Source of the DNA: DATFQE01 sp963739085
GTDB lineage: Bacteria; Actinomycetota; Thermoleophilia; Gaiellales; Gaiellaceae
NCBI GenBank assembly: GCA_963739085.1
Contig: CAVTZA010000010.1
Coordinates: forward strand, 372,001-436,000
Length of the DNA: 64,000 nucleotides
Reading direction: 5' to 3'
In this document: positions 34,747 to 41,950 of the stretch, piece after piece
Layout: each line of letters opens with the position of its first letter
Position numbering within the stretch: position 1 is the stretch's first letter
Notes under the pieces: generated by a model
The model's input: only the letters and a program-made list of their open reading frames with translations
Database searches by the model: none
Told to the model about the DNA's origin: nothing
Program-made: the position numbers and the translations under genes

Positions 34747-35696
34747 TCCCGCTCGAGCAGATCCGGGCGGCGCGCGAGACCATCGCCGGGACGGCGATCC
34801 GCACGCCGCTCGTCCGGCTGAACGCACCCGAGGCGCCGGCGGAGATCTACCTGAAGCTCGAGAACCTGCAGCCGATCGGCTCCTTCAAGCTGCGCGGCGC
34901 CTACAACGCGGTGCGGAACGCCTCCGCGGAGGAGCTCGCGAACGGTGTCCTGACCGCGAGCGCAGGGAACATGGCCCAGGGGCTGGCCTGGGCGGCCCGC
35001 GAGGTGGGCGTGCCGTGCACGATCGTCGTGCCCGACCACGCGCCGGAGACGAAGCTGGCGGCGATCGCCCGCCTCGGCGGCGAGGTCGTCAGGGTCCCGT
35101 TCGAACGCTGGTGGGAGACGATCGAGCAGCATCGCTTCGAGGGCGTCGACGGCTTGTTCGTGCACCCGGTCGAGAACGACTCGGTCATGGCCGGGAACGG
35201 GACGATCGGCCTCGAGATCCTCGAGGACTTGCCCGATGCGGACGCCGTGATCATCCCCTGGGGCGGCGGCGGCCTCACGACCGGCATTGCCAGCGCAATC
35301 AAGGCACTGGCCCCCGCTGTCAAGATCTACATCGCGGAGCCGGAGACCGGCGCGCCGGTGACGGCCACGCTGGCGGCGGGCTCGCCGCAGGAGGTGGAGT
35401 ACCAGCCGTCGTTCGTCGACGGCTCCGGCGCCCGGGCGCTCCTCCCGCGCATGTGGGCGCTCGCGGAGCCCCTGCTCGACGGCGCCTACCCGGTCACGCT
35501 GGACGACACCGCCGCAGCGGTCCGGCTGATCGCCGAGCGGGCGCGTGTAATCGCGGAGGGAGCGGGGGCGCTGGCGACGGCCGTGGCGCTTTCCGGCCGG
35601 GCGGGGGAGGGCAAGATCGTGTGCATCGTCTCGGGTGGGAACATCGACTTCGAGGTGCTTGCGACCGTCCTCGGCGGCGAGACACCGCGCGGCTAG
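34743..35696 (+). CDS. Threonine dehydratase-fold PLP enzyme with apparent CTG start
   Basis: 317 residues when started at CTG 34743 (CTGA overlap with the preceding stop). The upstream in-frame stop is at 34713-34715, and no ATG, GTG or TTG lies between it and the essential PLP lysine (Lys49 in PIGSFKLRGAYNAV). CTG is therefore the only usual near-cognate choice. Other landmarks: TASAGNMAQGLAWAARE, IVVPDHAPETKLAAI, a glycine loop PWGGGGLTTGIASAI and a late CIVSGGNIDFEVL. The fold covers threonine/serine dehydratases and racemases; it lacks a C-terminal ACT domain, so it is likely a catabolic, unregulated form. Last gene of the left catabolic block. Confidence 0.85.
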   Translation: MIPLEQIRAARETIAGTAIRTPLVRLNAPEAPAEIYLKLENLQPIGSFKLRGAYNAVRNASAEELANGVLTASAGNMAQGLAWAAREVGVPCTIVVPDHAPETKLAAIARLGGEVVRVPFERWWETIEQHRFEGVDGLFVHPVENDSVMAGNGTIGLEILEDLPDADAVIIPWGGGGLTTGIASAIKALAPAVKIYIAEPETGAPVTATLAAGSPQEVEYQPSFVDGSGARALLPRMWALAEPLLDGAYPVTLDDTAAAVRLIAERARVIAEGAGALATAVALSGRAGEGKIVCIVSGGNIDFEVLATVLGGETPRG

Positions 35697-35720
35697 AACC
35701 TCGGCGGCGCCGTGCGGGTT

Positions 35721-35745
35721 GGCCGTGCTGGACTCGACCCACCGA
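35721..35745 (-). other. tRNA T-arm-like remnant
   Basis: On the minus strand this reads as a T-arm-like GGGTCGAGTCCAGCACGG. Fifteen bases (35723-35737, CCGTGCTGGACTCGA) are identical to 39165-39179, a second tRNA-like remnant, and the core CTGGACTCGA recurs at 53993-54002. No complete cloverleaf can be drawn. It lies in the 141-bp gap between the dehydratase-fold gene and the conserved hypothetical gene, where nothing else is recognised. Confidence 0.4.
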
Positions 35746-35837
35746 TCTCGAGCTGCCGACCCCACGCCTCATTCGTGACTGAGGTGTGAGCAACACGCCG
35801 CCGGGAATAGCGCTCATCACCAACCAAGGAGGTATTG

Positions 35838-36242
35838 ATGGAGCGCGACGACAACACCATGACGACGGCCGACCTTGCGGGGACGACGCGTGCTGATGGC
35901 TCGGAAGACGAGCGTGAGGAGTCTCAGCTCGACGTCACCGACGACCAGGGCACCGCTACCGGTGACGAAGAACGAAGCCCGCTGCTGCCGACCGACGAGG
36001 CGGCAGACTTCCAGGAACGTTGGTCGGAGCTGCAGACGAGCTTCGTCGATGAGCCGCGCCGTTCGGTGCAAGAGGGCGATTCGCTCGTCGCGGAACTCAT
36101 GCAGCGGCTAGCGCACTCGTTTGCCGAGGAGCGCCAAACGCTGGAGGCCCAGTGGGATCGCGGAGACGACGTCTCCACCGAGGACCTTCGCGTTGCGCTG
36201 CAGCGCTACCGCTCCTTCTTCGACCGACTGCTCTCGGCCTAG
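35838..36242 (+). CDS. Conserved actinobacterial hypothetical protein
   Basis: 134 residues. ATG 35838 is preceded at five bases by AAGGAGG (35826-35832); a TTG one codon earlier is possible. The first half is acidic and probably disordered (EDEREESQLDVTDDQ). The second half holds the recognisable block LLPTDEAADFQERWSELQ, FVDEPRRSVQEGDSLVAELM, then STEDLRVALQRYRSFFDRLL, predicted helical. Proteins with this block are common in actinobacteria and have no known function as far as I can tell. It has its own ribosome-binding site and a non-coding upstream gap, so it is probably a separate transcript. Confidence 0.8.
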   Translation: MERDDNTMTTADLAGTTRADGSEDEREESQLDVTDDQGTATGDEERSPLLPTDEAADFQERWSELQTSFVDEPRRSVQEGDSLVAELMQRLAHSFAEERQTLEAQWDRGDDVSTEDLRVALQRYRSFFDRLLSA

Positions 36243-36261
36243 GCGCCGATCGGGAGTGCGC

Positions 36262-36346
36262 TTCATGTGACGCGCGCCGGGCGGGCCTCGACTTCGCGGT
36301 ACTCGCCGGTCTCCACGAGCCGCGCCAGCCGGTCGACGGCATCCCA
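36262..36346. repeat. 85-bp direct repeat, left copy (copy of the kynureninase 3' end)
   Basis: Identical to 37890-37974 except for one base (36272 G versus 37900 C), in the same orientation. On the minus strand it encodes the last ~27 codons and stop of kynureninase (WDAVDRLARLVETGEYREV and on), but here it is detached from any kynureninase body. Left and right copies bracket the hydrolase and TetR genes exactly: the hydrolase stop lies five bases inside the left copy's inner edge, and the TetR stop lies within the right copy. Confidence 0.9.
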
Positions 36347-36350
36347 CGGG

Positions 36351-37190
36351 TCAGGCAGGTTGAGCCGTGAGCGAGTGGCGCGCGTAGAACGAGGCGAGGC
36401 CTTCGGCCAATCCCTGGGGGTCCTGCAGGTGAAGCAGGTGCGTCGTGCCGGCAAGCTGGAACCGCTCGGCGTTCGGTAGCCACGAGAGCAGCAGCTCGAG
36501 GCGATCGGGGAAGGTGGGCTCGGTGTTCTCACCGAGGACACCGAGCACCGGCTGCGTGATCCGGCTCGCATCCTCCTGTGTGAACGACCAGCTCTGCAAG
36601 GCGGGGAGCTCCTGGCCGAAGAACGCGTCTGCGTCGGCGACGGCTTGCTCGAAGACGCCCGGCAGTCCCCGCTCCAGTCGAGTCCGGTATCCCGATCCGA
36701 AGACGCCCCGGGCGAACGTGTCGACCGCAGCGGCCTTGTCGCCGGCGCGATAACGCTGGATCGCCGGCGCGACGAATTCCTGGACGAACTGCGCCTGCTC
36801 CGGAGTCGGCGGCACCGGCCGCGCCGGCTCCAGCAGCGCAAGAGTGAGAACCGCATCCGGAAAGTCCAGGGCCAGCTGGAGCGCGATCAGGGCGCTCGAG
36901 GAGTGGCCCGCGACATGCGCCCGCTCGATCTCAAGATGCCGCATGAGCAGCGCGCAGTGCGCAGCGTGCTGGGCCATGCTGATCGGCCCCTGCGACCGCC
37001 CGCTGCCGCCGAAGCCGGCACGGTGGTACCTCAGGAGCAGGTGGTGATCCGCGAGCGCCGCCTGCTCCACGAGCGGCTCGGCCCAAGCTGCGCACAGACC
37101 CCAATGGATCAGGACGACCGGAACGCCCGAGCCCCGCAGCTCGTACTCCAACTCGAGTCCGTCGACCGTTGCCCGCTCCATCTCCCTCAT
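36351..37190 (-). CDS. Alpha/beta hydrolase
   Basis: 279 residues, reading right to left. Oxyanion-hole region VVLIHWGLCAAWAEPL (HWG instead of the commoner HGG), LLRYHRAGFGGSG, nucleophile elbow VAGHSSSALIALQLA, and the catalytic His in GTTHLLHLQDPQGLAEGL near the C-terminus. A cap domain lies around residues 125-200. No signal peptide. These enzymes hydrolyse esters, lactones, epoxides or haloalkanes; the substrate is unknown. Divergent from the TetR gene with 33 bp between the starts, a typical regulator-target arrangement. An AT-rich TTATAAT lies just before its start, so the mRNA could have almost no leader. Confidence 0.85.
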   Translation of the reverse strand: MREMERATVDGLELEYELRGSGVPVVLIHWGLCAAWAEPLVEQAALADHHLLLRYHRAGFGGSGRSQGPISMAQHAAHCALLMRHLEIERAHVAGHSSSALIALQLALDFPDAVLTLALLEPARPVPPTPEQAQFVQEFVAPAIQRYRAGDKAAAVDTFARGVFGSGYRTRLERGLPGVFEQAVADADAFFGQELPALQSWSFTQEDASRITQPVLGVLGENTEPTFPDRLELLLSWLPNAERFQLAGTTHLLHLQDPQGLAEGLASFYARHSLTAQPA

Positions 37191-37193
37191 GCC

Positions 37194-37241
37194 TTATAAT
37201 CGCTACACAGTAACTGGAGTGAATTGACTGCTACTGTAGTC
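37194..37241. promoter_or_regulatory. Divergent promoter/operator between hydrolase and TetR genes
   Basis: TATAAT (37195-37200) is a perfect -10 hexamer on the plus strand and also gives an AT-rich element on the minus strand. Downstream lie an inverted repeat ACAGTA (37207-37212) / TACTGT (37232-37237), a CAGT-A-ACTG palindrome (37208-37216) and an imperfect palindrome GACTGCTACTGTAGTC (37226-37241). Such CAGT/ACTG-rich sites around a TetR start are likely self-operators. No good -35 at 16-18 bases was found. Confidence 0.5.
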
Positions 37242-37898
37242 GAAATGCCCCGTGAGGTCAAGCGCAAGTACCACTCGCCGCTTCGAACCGACCAGGCCCG
37301 AGAGACACGCCGGAGGGTGCTCGAGGCCGCCTCTCGGCTCTTCGGCGAGCACGGGTATGCGGGAACCACGATCGCAGCGGTCGCCGAGGCGGCCGGAGTC
37401 TCGCCGGAGACGATCTATCTCTCGTTCAACGGCAAGCGCGGTCTGCTCGAAGGCGTGATCGAGCTGGCGATCGCCGGGGAGGACGAGCGGGCAATGCAGG
37501 AAGCCGACGCGTGGACCGAGGTTGCTCGGTTGCCAGACGCCCGCGAGAGGCTGGCGAGGATGGTCGAGTACGGCTGCGGGGTCCTGGCCCGCACCCGTTC
37601 GATCCACAGCGTCATCCGCGGAGCGGCGGACAAGGAGACGTTCGCGGCCGGCCTCGGCCAACGCCTGCTGCACGACCGGCTGACCGTTCAAACCGAACGA
37701 GTCCGCCTGTGCCTCGGCGATCGGCTCAGAGCCGGCCTGTCCGTCGCCGAGGCCGGGCAGCGCTACTGCGCGCTCGCGAGCCCCGAGCTCTACTACACGC
37801 TGACCGTCGAGTTCGGCTGGACGGCCGACCGACACAAAGCGTGGCTCACCGACCTGCTGGAAGCCGAGTTGCTCGGCCGACCTGCCGCGTTCATGTGA
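37224..37898 (+). CDS. TetR family transcriptional regulator
   Basis: 224 residues from TTG 37224 (GGAG four bases upstream) or 217 from ATG 37245, which begins MPREVKRKYHSPLR. The N-terminal helix-turn-helix is clear: ARETRRRVLEAASRLFGEHG, then TTIAAVAEAAGVSPETIYL and FNGKRGLLEGVIE. The C-terminal ligand domain is not family-specific. It probably represses the divergent hydrolase and itself through the palindromes in front of it. Its last codons lie inside the right copy of the 85-bp repeat, and its 3' end overlaps the convergent kynureninase gene by 8 bases, an unusual tight junction. Confidence 0.88.
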   Translation: MTATVVEMPREVKRKYHSPLRTDQARETRRRVLEAASRLFGEHGYAGTTIAAVAEAAGVSPETIYLSFNGKRGLLEGVIELAIAGEDERAMQEADAWTEVARLPDARERLARMVEYGCGVLARTRSIHSVIRGAADKETFAAGLGQRLLHDRLTVQTERVRLCLGDRLRAGLSVAEAGQRYCALASPELYYTLTVEFGWTADRHKAWLTDLLEAELLGRPAAFM

Positions 37899-37974
37899 CC
37901 CGCGCCGGGCGGGCCTCGACTTCGCGGTACTCGCCGGTCTCCACGAGCCGCGCCAGCCGGTCGACGGCATCCCA
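37890..37974. repeat. 85-bp direct repeat, right copy (inside the kynureninase 3' end)
   Basis: Right-hand partner of 36262-36346 with one mismatch. Here the sequence is continuous with an intact kynureninase gene on the minus strand, so this is probably the original copy or the regenerated target. Confidence 0.9.
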
Positions 37975-39144
37975 GATGTCGACGAAGCGGCTGTAGAGAG
38001 GGGCGAAGCCGAGCCGCACGGTGTCCGGCGGGCGGAAGTCCGGGATCACGTCGGCGCGCTCGATCAGCGCGCGGCAGAGGCGCCAGCCTTCGTCGTGTCC
38101 GAGGGAGACGTGCGCGCCGCGCCGCGACGGATCCCGCGGCGTGTTCAACCGTAACCCGAGCGGTGCGAGGCGCTCGTCGTGAAGTGCGACCAGGAGCTCC
38201 GTCAGCGCCAGGGCCTTTTCCTGTACGCGCTCGACTCCCGCTTCGAGGATCAGCTCGACGCCCGCCTCGACGGCCGTGAGCCCGAGGACGCTCGGCGTTC
38301 CGGCCAGGAAGCGCTCGATCCCGGACGCCGGCTCGTAGCGCGGACCCATGGAGAACTGGTCTCGCTGCCCGAACCAGCCCCAGATCGGTGAACGCATCTG
38401 CTCCTGAAGATCGGTGCGGACGAAGAGGAACGCGGGCGCCCCGGGACCGGCGTTGAGGTACTTGTAGGTGCAGCCCACGGCCAGGTCTGCGCCGGACTGC
38501 GCGAGAGCCACCGGCACCGCACCGGCGGAGTGGCTGAGGTCCCACAGAATCAGCGCCCCGGCGTCGTGGGCCGCCTCCGTGATCGCCGCGAGATCCGCCA
38601 GCGCGCCGGAGCGGTACGAGACGTGCGAGAGGACGACCAGCGCGACGTCGCCGGCGGCCGCCGCGCGAGCCACGTCGCCGGCCGACGGGCCTGAGACGGG
38701 GTCGGACGCCATGCGGCGCAGCTCGAGCCCCCGGCCGGCGGCGATCCCCTCGAGCACGTAGCGCTCCGTCGGGAAGTCCTGCTCGTCGAGGAGCACGACG
38801 CCGCGATCAGGTGAGAGATCGAGACCGGCCCACGTCAGCTTGTAGAGGTTGACCGTCGTCGAGTCGCACGCGAGGGTCTCACCCGACCTCGCGCCGATCA
38901 CCTCGCCGATCCGGTCGCCGACGCGGACCGGGAGCTCGATCCAATCCTCCCACCCGCCGACCAGGCGCTCGCCCCAATCACGCACGGCCGACTGCATCCG
39001 CTCGACCGTCTCGAGCGGTAGGCGTCCGAGTGAGTTTCCGTCCGCGTAGATTCGTTCCGGGGCGGTGAAAACGAAGCGATCCCTGAAACCTGCGAGCGGG
39101 TCGCGTCTGTCGAGCCCCTCCGCATGGCGGCGATCGAGCGTCAT
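37891..39144 (-). CDS. kynU: Kynureninase
   Basis: 417 residues from ATG at 39144 (MTLDRRHAEGLDRRDPLAGF); an upstream TTG/GTG extension would read through a tRNA-like remnant and is rejected. Kynureninase hallmarks: IYADGNSLGRLPLETVERM, VLLDEQDFPTERYVLEG, LSHVSYRSGALADL, Asp202 in LILWDLSHSAGAVPV and PLP Lys228 in GCTYKYLNAGPGAP, then PIWGWFGQRDQFSMGPRYEP. It cleaves L-kynurenine (or 3-hydroxykynurenine) to anthranilate (3-hydroxyanthranilate) and alanine in the cytoplasm. No tryptophan dioxygenase or kynurenine formamidase gene is recognised in the window. The 3' end is duplicated 1.6 kb away (85-bp repeat). Confidence 0.93.
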   Translation of the reverse strand: MTLDRRHAEGLDRRDPLAGFRDRFVFTAPERIYADGNSLGRLPLETVERMQSAVRDWGERLVGGWEDWIELPVRVGDRIGEVIGARSGETLACDSTTVNLYKLTWAGLDLSPDRGVVLLDEQDFPTERYVLEGIAAGRGLELRRMASDPVSGPSAGDVARAAAAGDVALVVLSHVSYRSGALADLAAITEAAHDAGALILWDLSHSAGAVPVALAQSGADLAVGCTYKYLNAGPGAPAFLFVRTDLQEQMRSPIWGWFGQRDQFSMGPRYEPASGIERFLAGTPSVLGLTAVEAGVELILEAGVERVQEKALALTELLVALHDERLAPLGLRLNTPRDPSRRGAHVSLGHDEGWRLCRALIERADVIPDFRPPDTVRLGFAPLYSRFVDIWDAVDRLARLVETGEYREVEARPARVT

Positions 39145-39159
39145 CTGACCAGAGACTCC

Positions 39160-39220
39160 AAGTGCCGTGCTGGACTCGAACCCGTGACCTTGGAGATTAA
39201 TGGTCCGCGCGCGCACGGCA
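39160..39220 (-). other. tRNA-like remnant between kynU and the dehydrogenase gene
   Basis: Minus strand: an 8-bp terminal stem TGCCGTGC (39213-39220) / GCACGGCA (39163-39170) encloses an anticodon-arm-like segment and AAGGTCACGGGTTCGAGTCC, which looks like a variable loop plus T-arm. The T-stem has two mispairs and no D-arm fits, so this is not a functional standard tRNA. It fills most of the 125-bp divergent gap and shares 15 identical bases with 35723-35737. Confidence 0.45.
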
Positions 39221-39269
39221 GTCACAATGGCTTACCCGTCGTCCATGCCGATGCCTCGGAAGCCGGCCC

Positions 39270-40313
39270 ATGCCGAATGAGCTGCTCATCACCGCGCCTC
39301 GTGCGATCGCGTTGGCGCATTACGAGGATCCCCCGCTGGGAGCCGATCAAGTGCGGGCAGCGGCGATCGTCAGCGGCATCAGCCACGGCACGGAGATCGC
39401 CCTCTACCGAGGTGCTTCGCCGTTCGCTGGGAAGCGCTTCGACGTGGACTTGCGCCTGTTCGAGCAGGGCGCCGACACGGAGCCGTACCCGATGCGCCCG
39501 GGTTACGAGTGGGTGGGAGCAGTCCGATCCGTCGGCGCCGACGTGGGTGGGATCGCGGTTGGGGACGTCGTGCACGCGACGCTTCCACACCGCGACACGC
39601 ACACCGTCACGATCGCCGACGATGCCTCCTCATGGCTCCTTCTGCCAGCCCAGTTCGACCCCGAGCGGGCCGTCCTGCTGCAGTCTGCAGCGATCGCGCT
39701 CCAGGCCGTTCACGACGCTCGGCTCAAGGTTGGCGACCGGGTGGCCGTCTTCGGGCTCGGCACGTTCGGTCTGCTTGCCGTTCAACTCGCAGGCCTGAGC
39801 GGGGCCGGCTGGATCGCTGCGGTCGACCCGATCGCCCGCCGGCGGGACCTGGCCCGCGCCTTCGGCGCCGATTGCACGCTCGACCCCGGTCGCTGCGACG
39901 CGGCGAAGGAGATCAAGCTCGCCGCCGGCGGGAGCGGAGTCGACGTCGCGATCGAGTTCTCCGGACGCTACGCGGCGCTGCATGAGGCGATCCGCAGCGC
40001 TCGCCTCGCGGGCACCGTCGTAGCGGCGGGCTTCTACGTGGGGAGCGCCGGATCCGATCTGCGGCTCGGCGAGGAGTTTCACCACAACCGCCTGACGCTG
40101 GTCGGGAGCATGAGCGGCTGGGGCGCACCCCACCGGGAGCCGGGTTGGCACCGGCGCCGGCTGAGGTCGACCGCGCTCGATCTGCTCGCTCGCGGCCGAT
40201 TGGACGTCGACGCCTTGATCACGCACCGAGTCCCGTTCGAGCGGGCGGCGGAAGCCTACGAGCTCATCGACCGGCGTCCCGACGAGACGCTCAGAGTGGT
40301 TCTCACGTACTGA
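39270..40313 (+). CDS. Zinc-type (MDR family) dehydrogenase
   Basis: 347 residues. A medium-chain dehydrogenase/reductase: ISHGTEIALYRGASPF at the N-terminal GroES-like domain, PMRPGYEWVGAVRSVGADV, the Rossmann motif VAVFGLGTFGLLAVQLAGL and a C-terminal DALITHRVPFERAAEAYEL. The usual catalytic zinc Cys at the first position is replaced (GISHGTE), and no four-Cys structural zinc motif is present, as in the bacteriochlorophyllide-a-dehydrogenase-like/L-idonate-like subgroup. Likely oxidises a sugar or sugar alcohol with NAD(P). Its last 58 bases overlap the convergent double TIM-barrel gene. It is divergent from kynU and may belong functionally to the sugar module on its right. Confidence 0.83.
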   Translation: MPNELLITAPRAIALAHYEDPPLGADQVRAAAIVSGISHGTEIALYRGASPFAGKRFDVDLRLFEQGADTEPYPMRPGYEWVGAVRSVGADVGGIAVGDVVHATLPHRDTHTVTIADDASSWLLLPAQFDPERAVLLQSAAIALQAVHDARLKVGDRVAVFGLGTFGLLAVQLAGLSGAGWIAAVDPIARRRDLARAFGADCTLDPGRCDAAKEIKLAAGGSGVDVAIEFSGRYAALHEAIRSARLAGTVVAAGFYVGSAGSDLRLGEEFHHNRLTLVGSMSGWGAPHREPGWHRRRLRSTALDLLARGRLDVDALITHRVPFERAAEAYELIDRRPDETLRVVLTY

Positions 40314-41914
40314 GCCGCGAGCTCGCGCACCCGTCCGCTCGCCTCGGCGAGGTGGTCGAGCGGCAGGTGCTCGAGGATGAGAGGAAGATCCGGACGTCGC
40401 TCGGCCAGAAACTTCAGGTAGACGCCCTGCGGAAAGACCCCGGTGCCGAATTCCCCCGTCCCGACCTCGGCGCCGCCCGGGTCGACGTCTTTCAGGTGCG
40501 CGACGACGAAGCGATGCTCGAAGCGCTGCAGGAAGTCCGCCGTCAAACGCTCGCGTGCCGGCAATAGCCGGCTCGAGAGGTAGTTGTAGGGATCGCAGAC
40601 GACCTGGAGGTGCGGCGACGGGAACCGCTCGAGCAGGCCGATGAGCTGACCCGCCGTCCTGAGGACGTTCTTGACCGTGGCCTCGAGCGCGAGGATCGCC
40701 CCGGAGCGCTCGGCGATGGGCACCAGCTCTCCGATCGCGTCGTCGAGTAGGGCCCACGTCGCGGGCCGCCAGTTCTCCGGCGAGTCGGTCCAGTCGCCCT
40801 CCGGATGCCTTGTTCCCGTCTCGGTCGCGACGACCGACGTGCCGAATCGCGGCGCGAGCTCCAGGCACTGCGCGATGAAGTCGATGTTCGCGCGGCGCTT
40901 CCCGGGATCGGGCGCGACGAGGTTTCGATACCCGGCGAGGGCGGCGATCGAGATCCCCTCCGTCTCTAGCCGCTCGACGATCGAGTCGATCCGCTCCGGC
41001 CGATCGAGACAGTAGTCGAGCGTCGGGCTTCCCAGCTGCACGGCTTGCAGGCCTGTGCGCCGGCAGGTTTCCACGAGCCGATCCCAGTCGCCGGGGCCGA
41101 AGTCGTACGTGAAGATCCCGAGGCACGGCCAGGCCGGCGCGCCTTCGAGGGTGGGGAAGACGGAGCGCGCGAAGGCGAGGTCGCGACCGACCAGCTCGGG
41201 CGGGCCAGGCGGCGTTTCGAGCACGAGCCAGTCGTCGTAGCCGATCTCGCTCAGCGCCTCGCTGCTTGCCCTGAAGTCGACGAGACCGAAGCCGGGCCGA
41301 CAGTCCCCCACCTCGACGCGCGCGTCCTTGAAATGGACGCGGCGGACGAGCTCGCCGAGCGCACGGACCTCGGTGGCCGTGTCCATGCCTCGAGGGACCG
41401 GATTGGCGAGGTCGACGTAGCAGCCGAACGCACGCGAGCCGACCCGCTCGGCGAGCCTGCGGATCCGGTTCGCCGGCAGAGTGCCCTCGTAGCAGAGCGT
41501 CAGGCCGCGCGCGCCCGCCTGTTCGCAGAGCGGGCCCAGGGCGGCAGCTGCCCGGTCGAGGTCCGCCTCGTCGATCAGCTCGGCCCGTCCGAAGAAGGGC
41601 AGGAGGATCGCCCCGGCGCCTAGCTCGGCCGCCCAGTCGACGGCTCGCTCGATGTCCGCGCGCGCCCGTTCCGCGACGCGCGGATCGGCGTCGGCGATGC
41701 CCCCCAGGTCGCTGTGCTCGCCGAGCACGAGGCTCGGGACCGCGAGGCCCCCGTCCGCGCTCGCGTGACGTAGGCGCTCGAGCCGGTCCGGCGAGTGGAG
41801 ATCCGCTCGAGAAACGACCACCTCGACGCCGGCGAAGCCCAGGCGCTTCGCGAGCCGGAACGTCTGTCCGTCGTCAGCGCCCGGGAGGACCGGGTCCATC
41901 ACGCCCGCCTTCAT
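40256..41914 (-). CDS. Fused tandem sugar phosphate isomerase/epimerase (two TIM barrels)
   Basis: 552 residues, about twice the normal length. Barrel 1 (residues ~1-265): MKAGVMDPVLPGADDGQTF, LGAGAILLPFFGRAEL, FGCYVDLANPVPRG, VRRVHFKDARVEVG and WLVLETPPGPPEL. Barrel 2 (~275-545) restarts with CLGIFTYDFGPGDWDRLVE, then FGTSVVATETGTRHPEG, VVCDPYNYLSSRLLPARE, VVAHLKDVDPGGAEVG and PLILEHLPLDHL. Both keep Asp/His/Glu metal positions. The frame is continuous across the junction (around 41100) with no stop, so this is a true fusion as sequenced. Members isomerise or epimerise keto sugars or inositols. It is the last gene of the minus-strand sugar operon, 36 bp after the ATPase gene. Confidence 0.83.
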   Translation of the reverse strand: MKAGVMDPVLPGADDGQTFRLAKRLGFAGVEVVVSRADLHSPDRLERLRHASADGGLAVPSLVLGEHSDLGGIADADPRVAERARADIERAVDWAAELGAGAILLPFFGRAELIDEADLDRAAAALGPLCEQAGARGLTLCYEGTLPANRIRRLAERVGSRAFGCYVDLANPVPRGMDTATEVRALGELVRRVHFKDARVEVGDCRPGFGLVDFRASSEALSEIGYDDWLVLETPPGPPELVGRDLAFARSVFPTLEGAPAWPCLGIFTYDFGPGDWDRLVETCRRTGLQAVQLGSPTLDYCLDRPERIDSIVERLETEGISIAALAGYRNLVAPDPGKRRANIDFIAQCLELAPRFGTSVVATETGTRHPEGDWTDSPENWRPATWALLDDAIGELVPIAERSGAILALEATVKNVLRTAGQLIGLLERFPSPHLQVVCDPYNYLSSRLLPARERLTADFLQRFEHRFVVAHLKDVDPGGAEVGTGEFGTGVFPQGVYLKFLAERRPDLPLILEHLPLDHLAEASGRVRELAAQYVRTTLSVSSGRRSMSS

Positions 41915-41950
41915 CGGCCGACCCTGCTCACGCCGGCGCTCCGGCGCAGC

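Noticed and set aside
34911..35696. ATG 34911 as start of the threonine-dehydratase-fold gene
   Set aside because: It would remove the PLP-binding lysine and about 56 conserved residues.
36351..37190. Kynurenine formamidase partner of kynU
   Set aside because: The hydrolase has a GHSSS elbow and standard alpha/beta-hydrolase cap, not the features of bacterial KynB, and it appears to have been inserted beside kynU together with its TetR gene.
39145..39225. N-terminal extension of kynureninase upstream of ATG 39144
   Set aside because: The extra 27 codons read through the tRNA-like remnant and have no counterpart in kynureninases.
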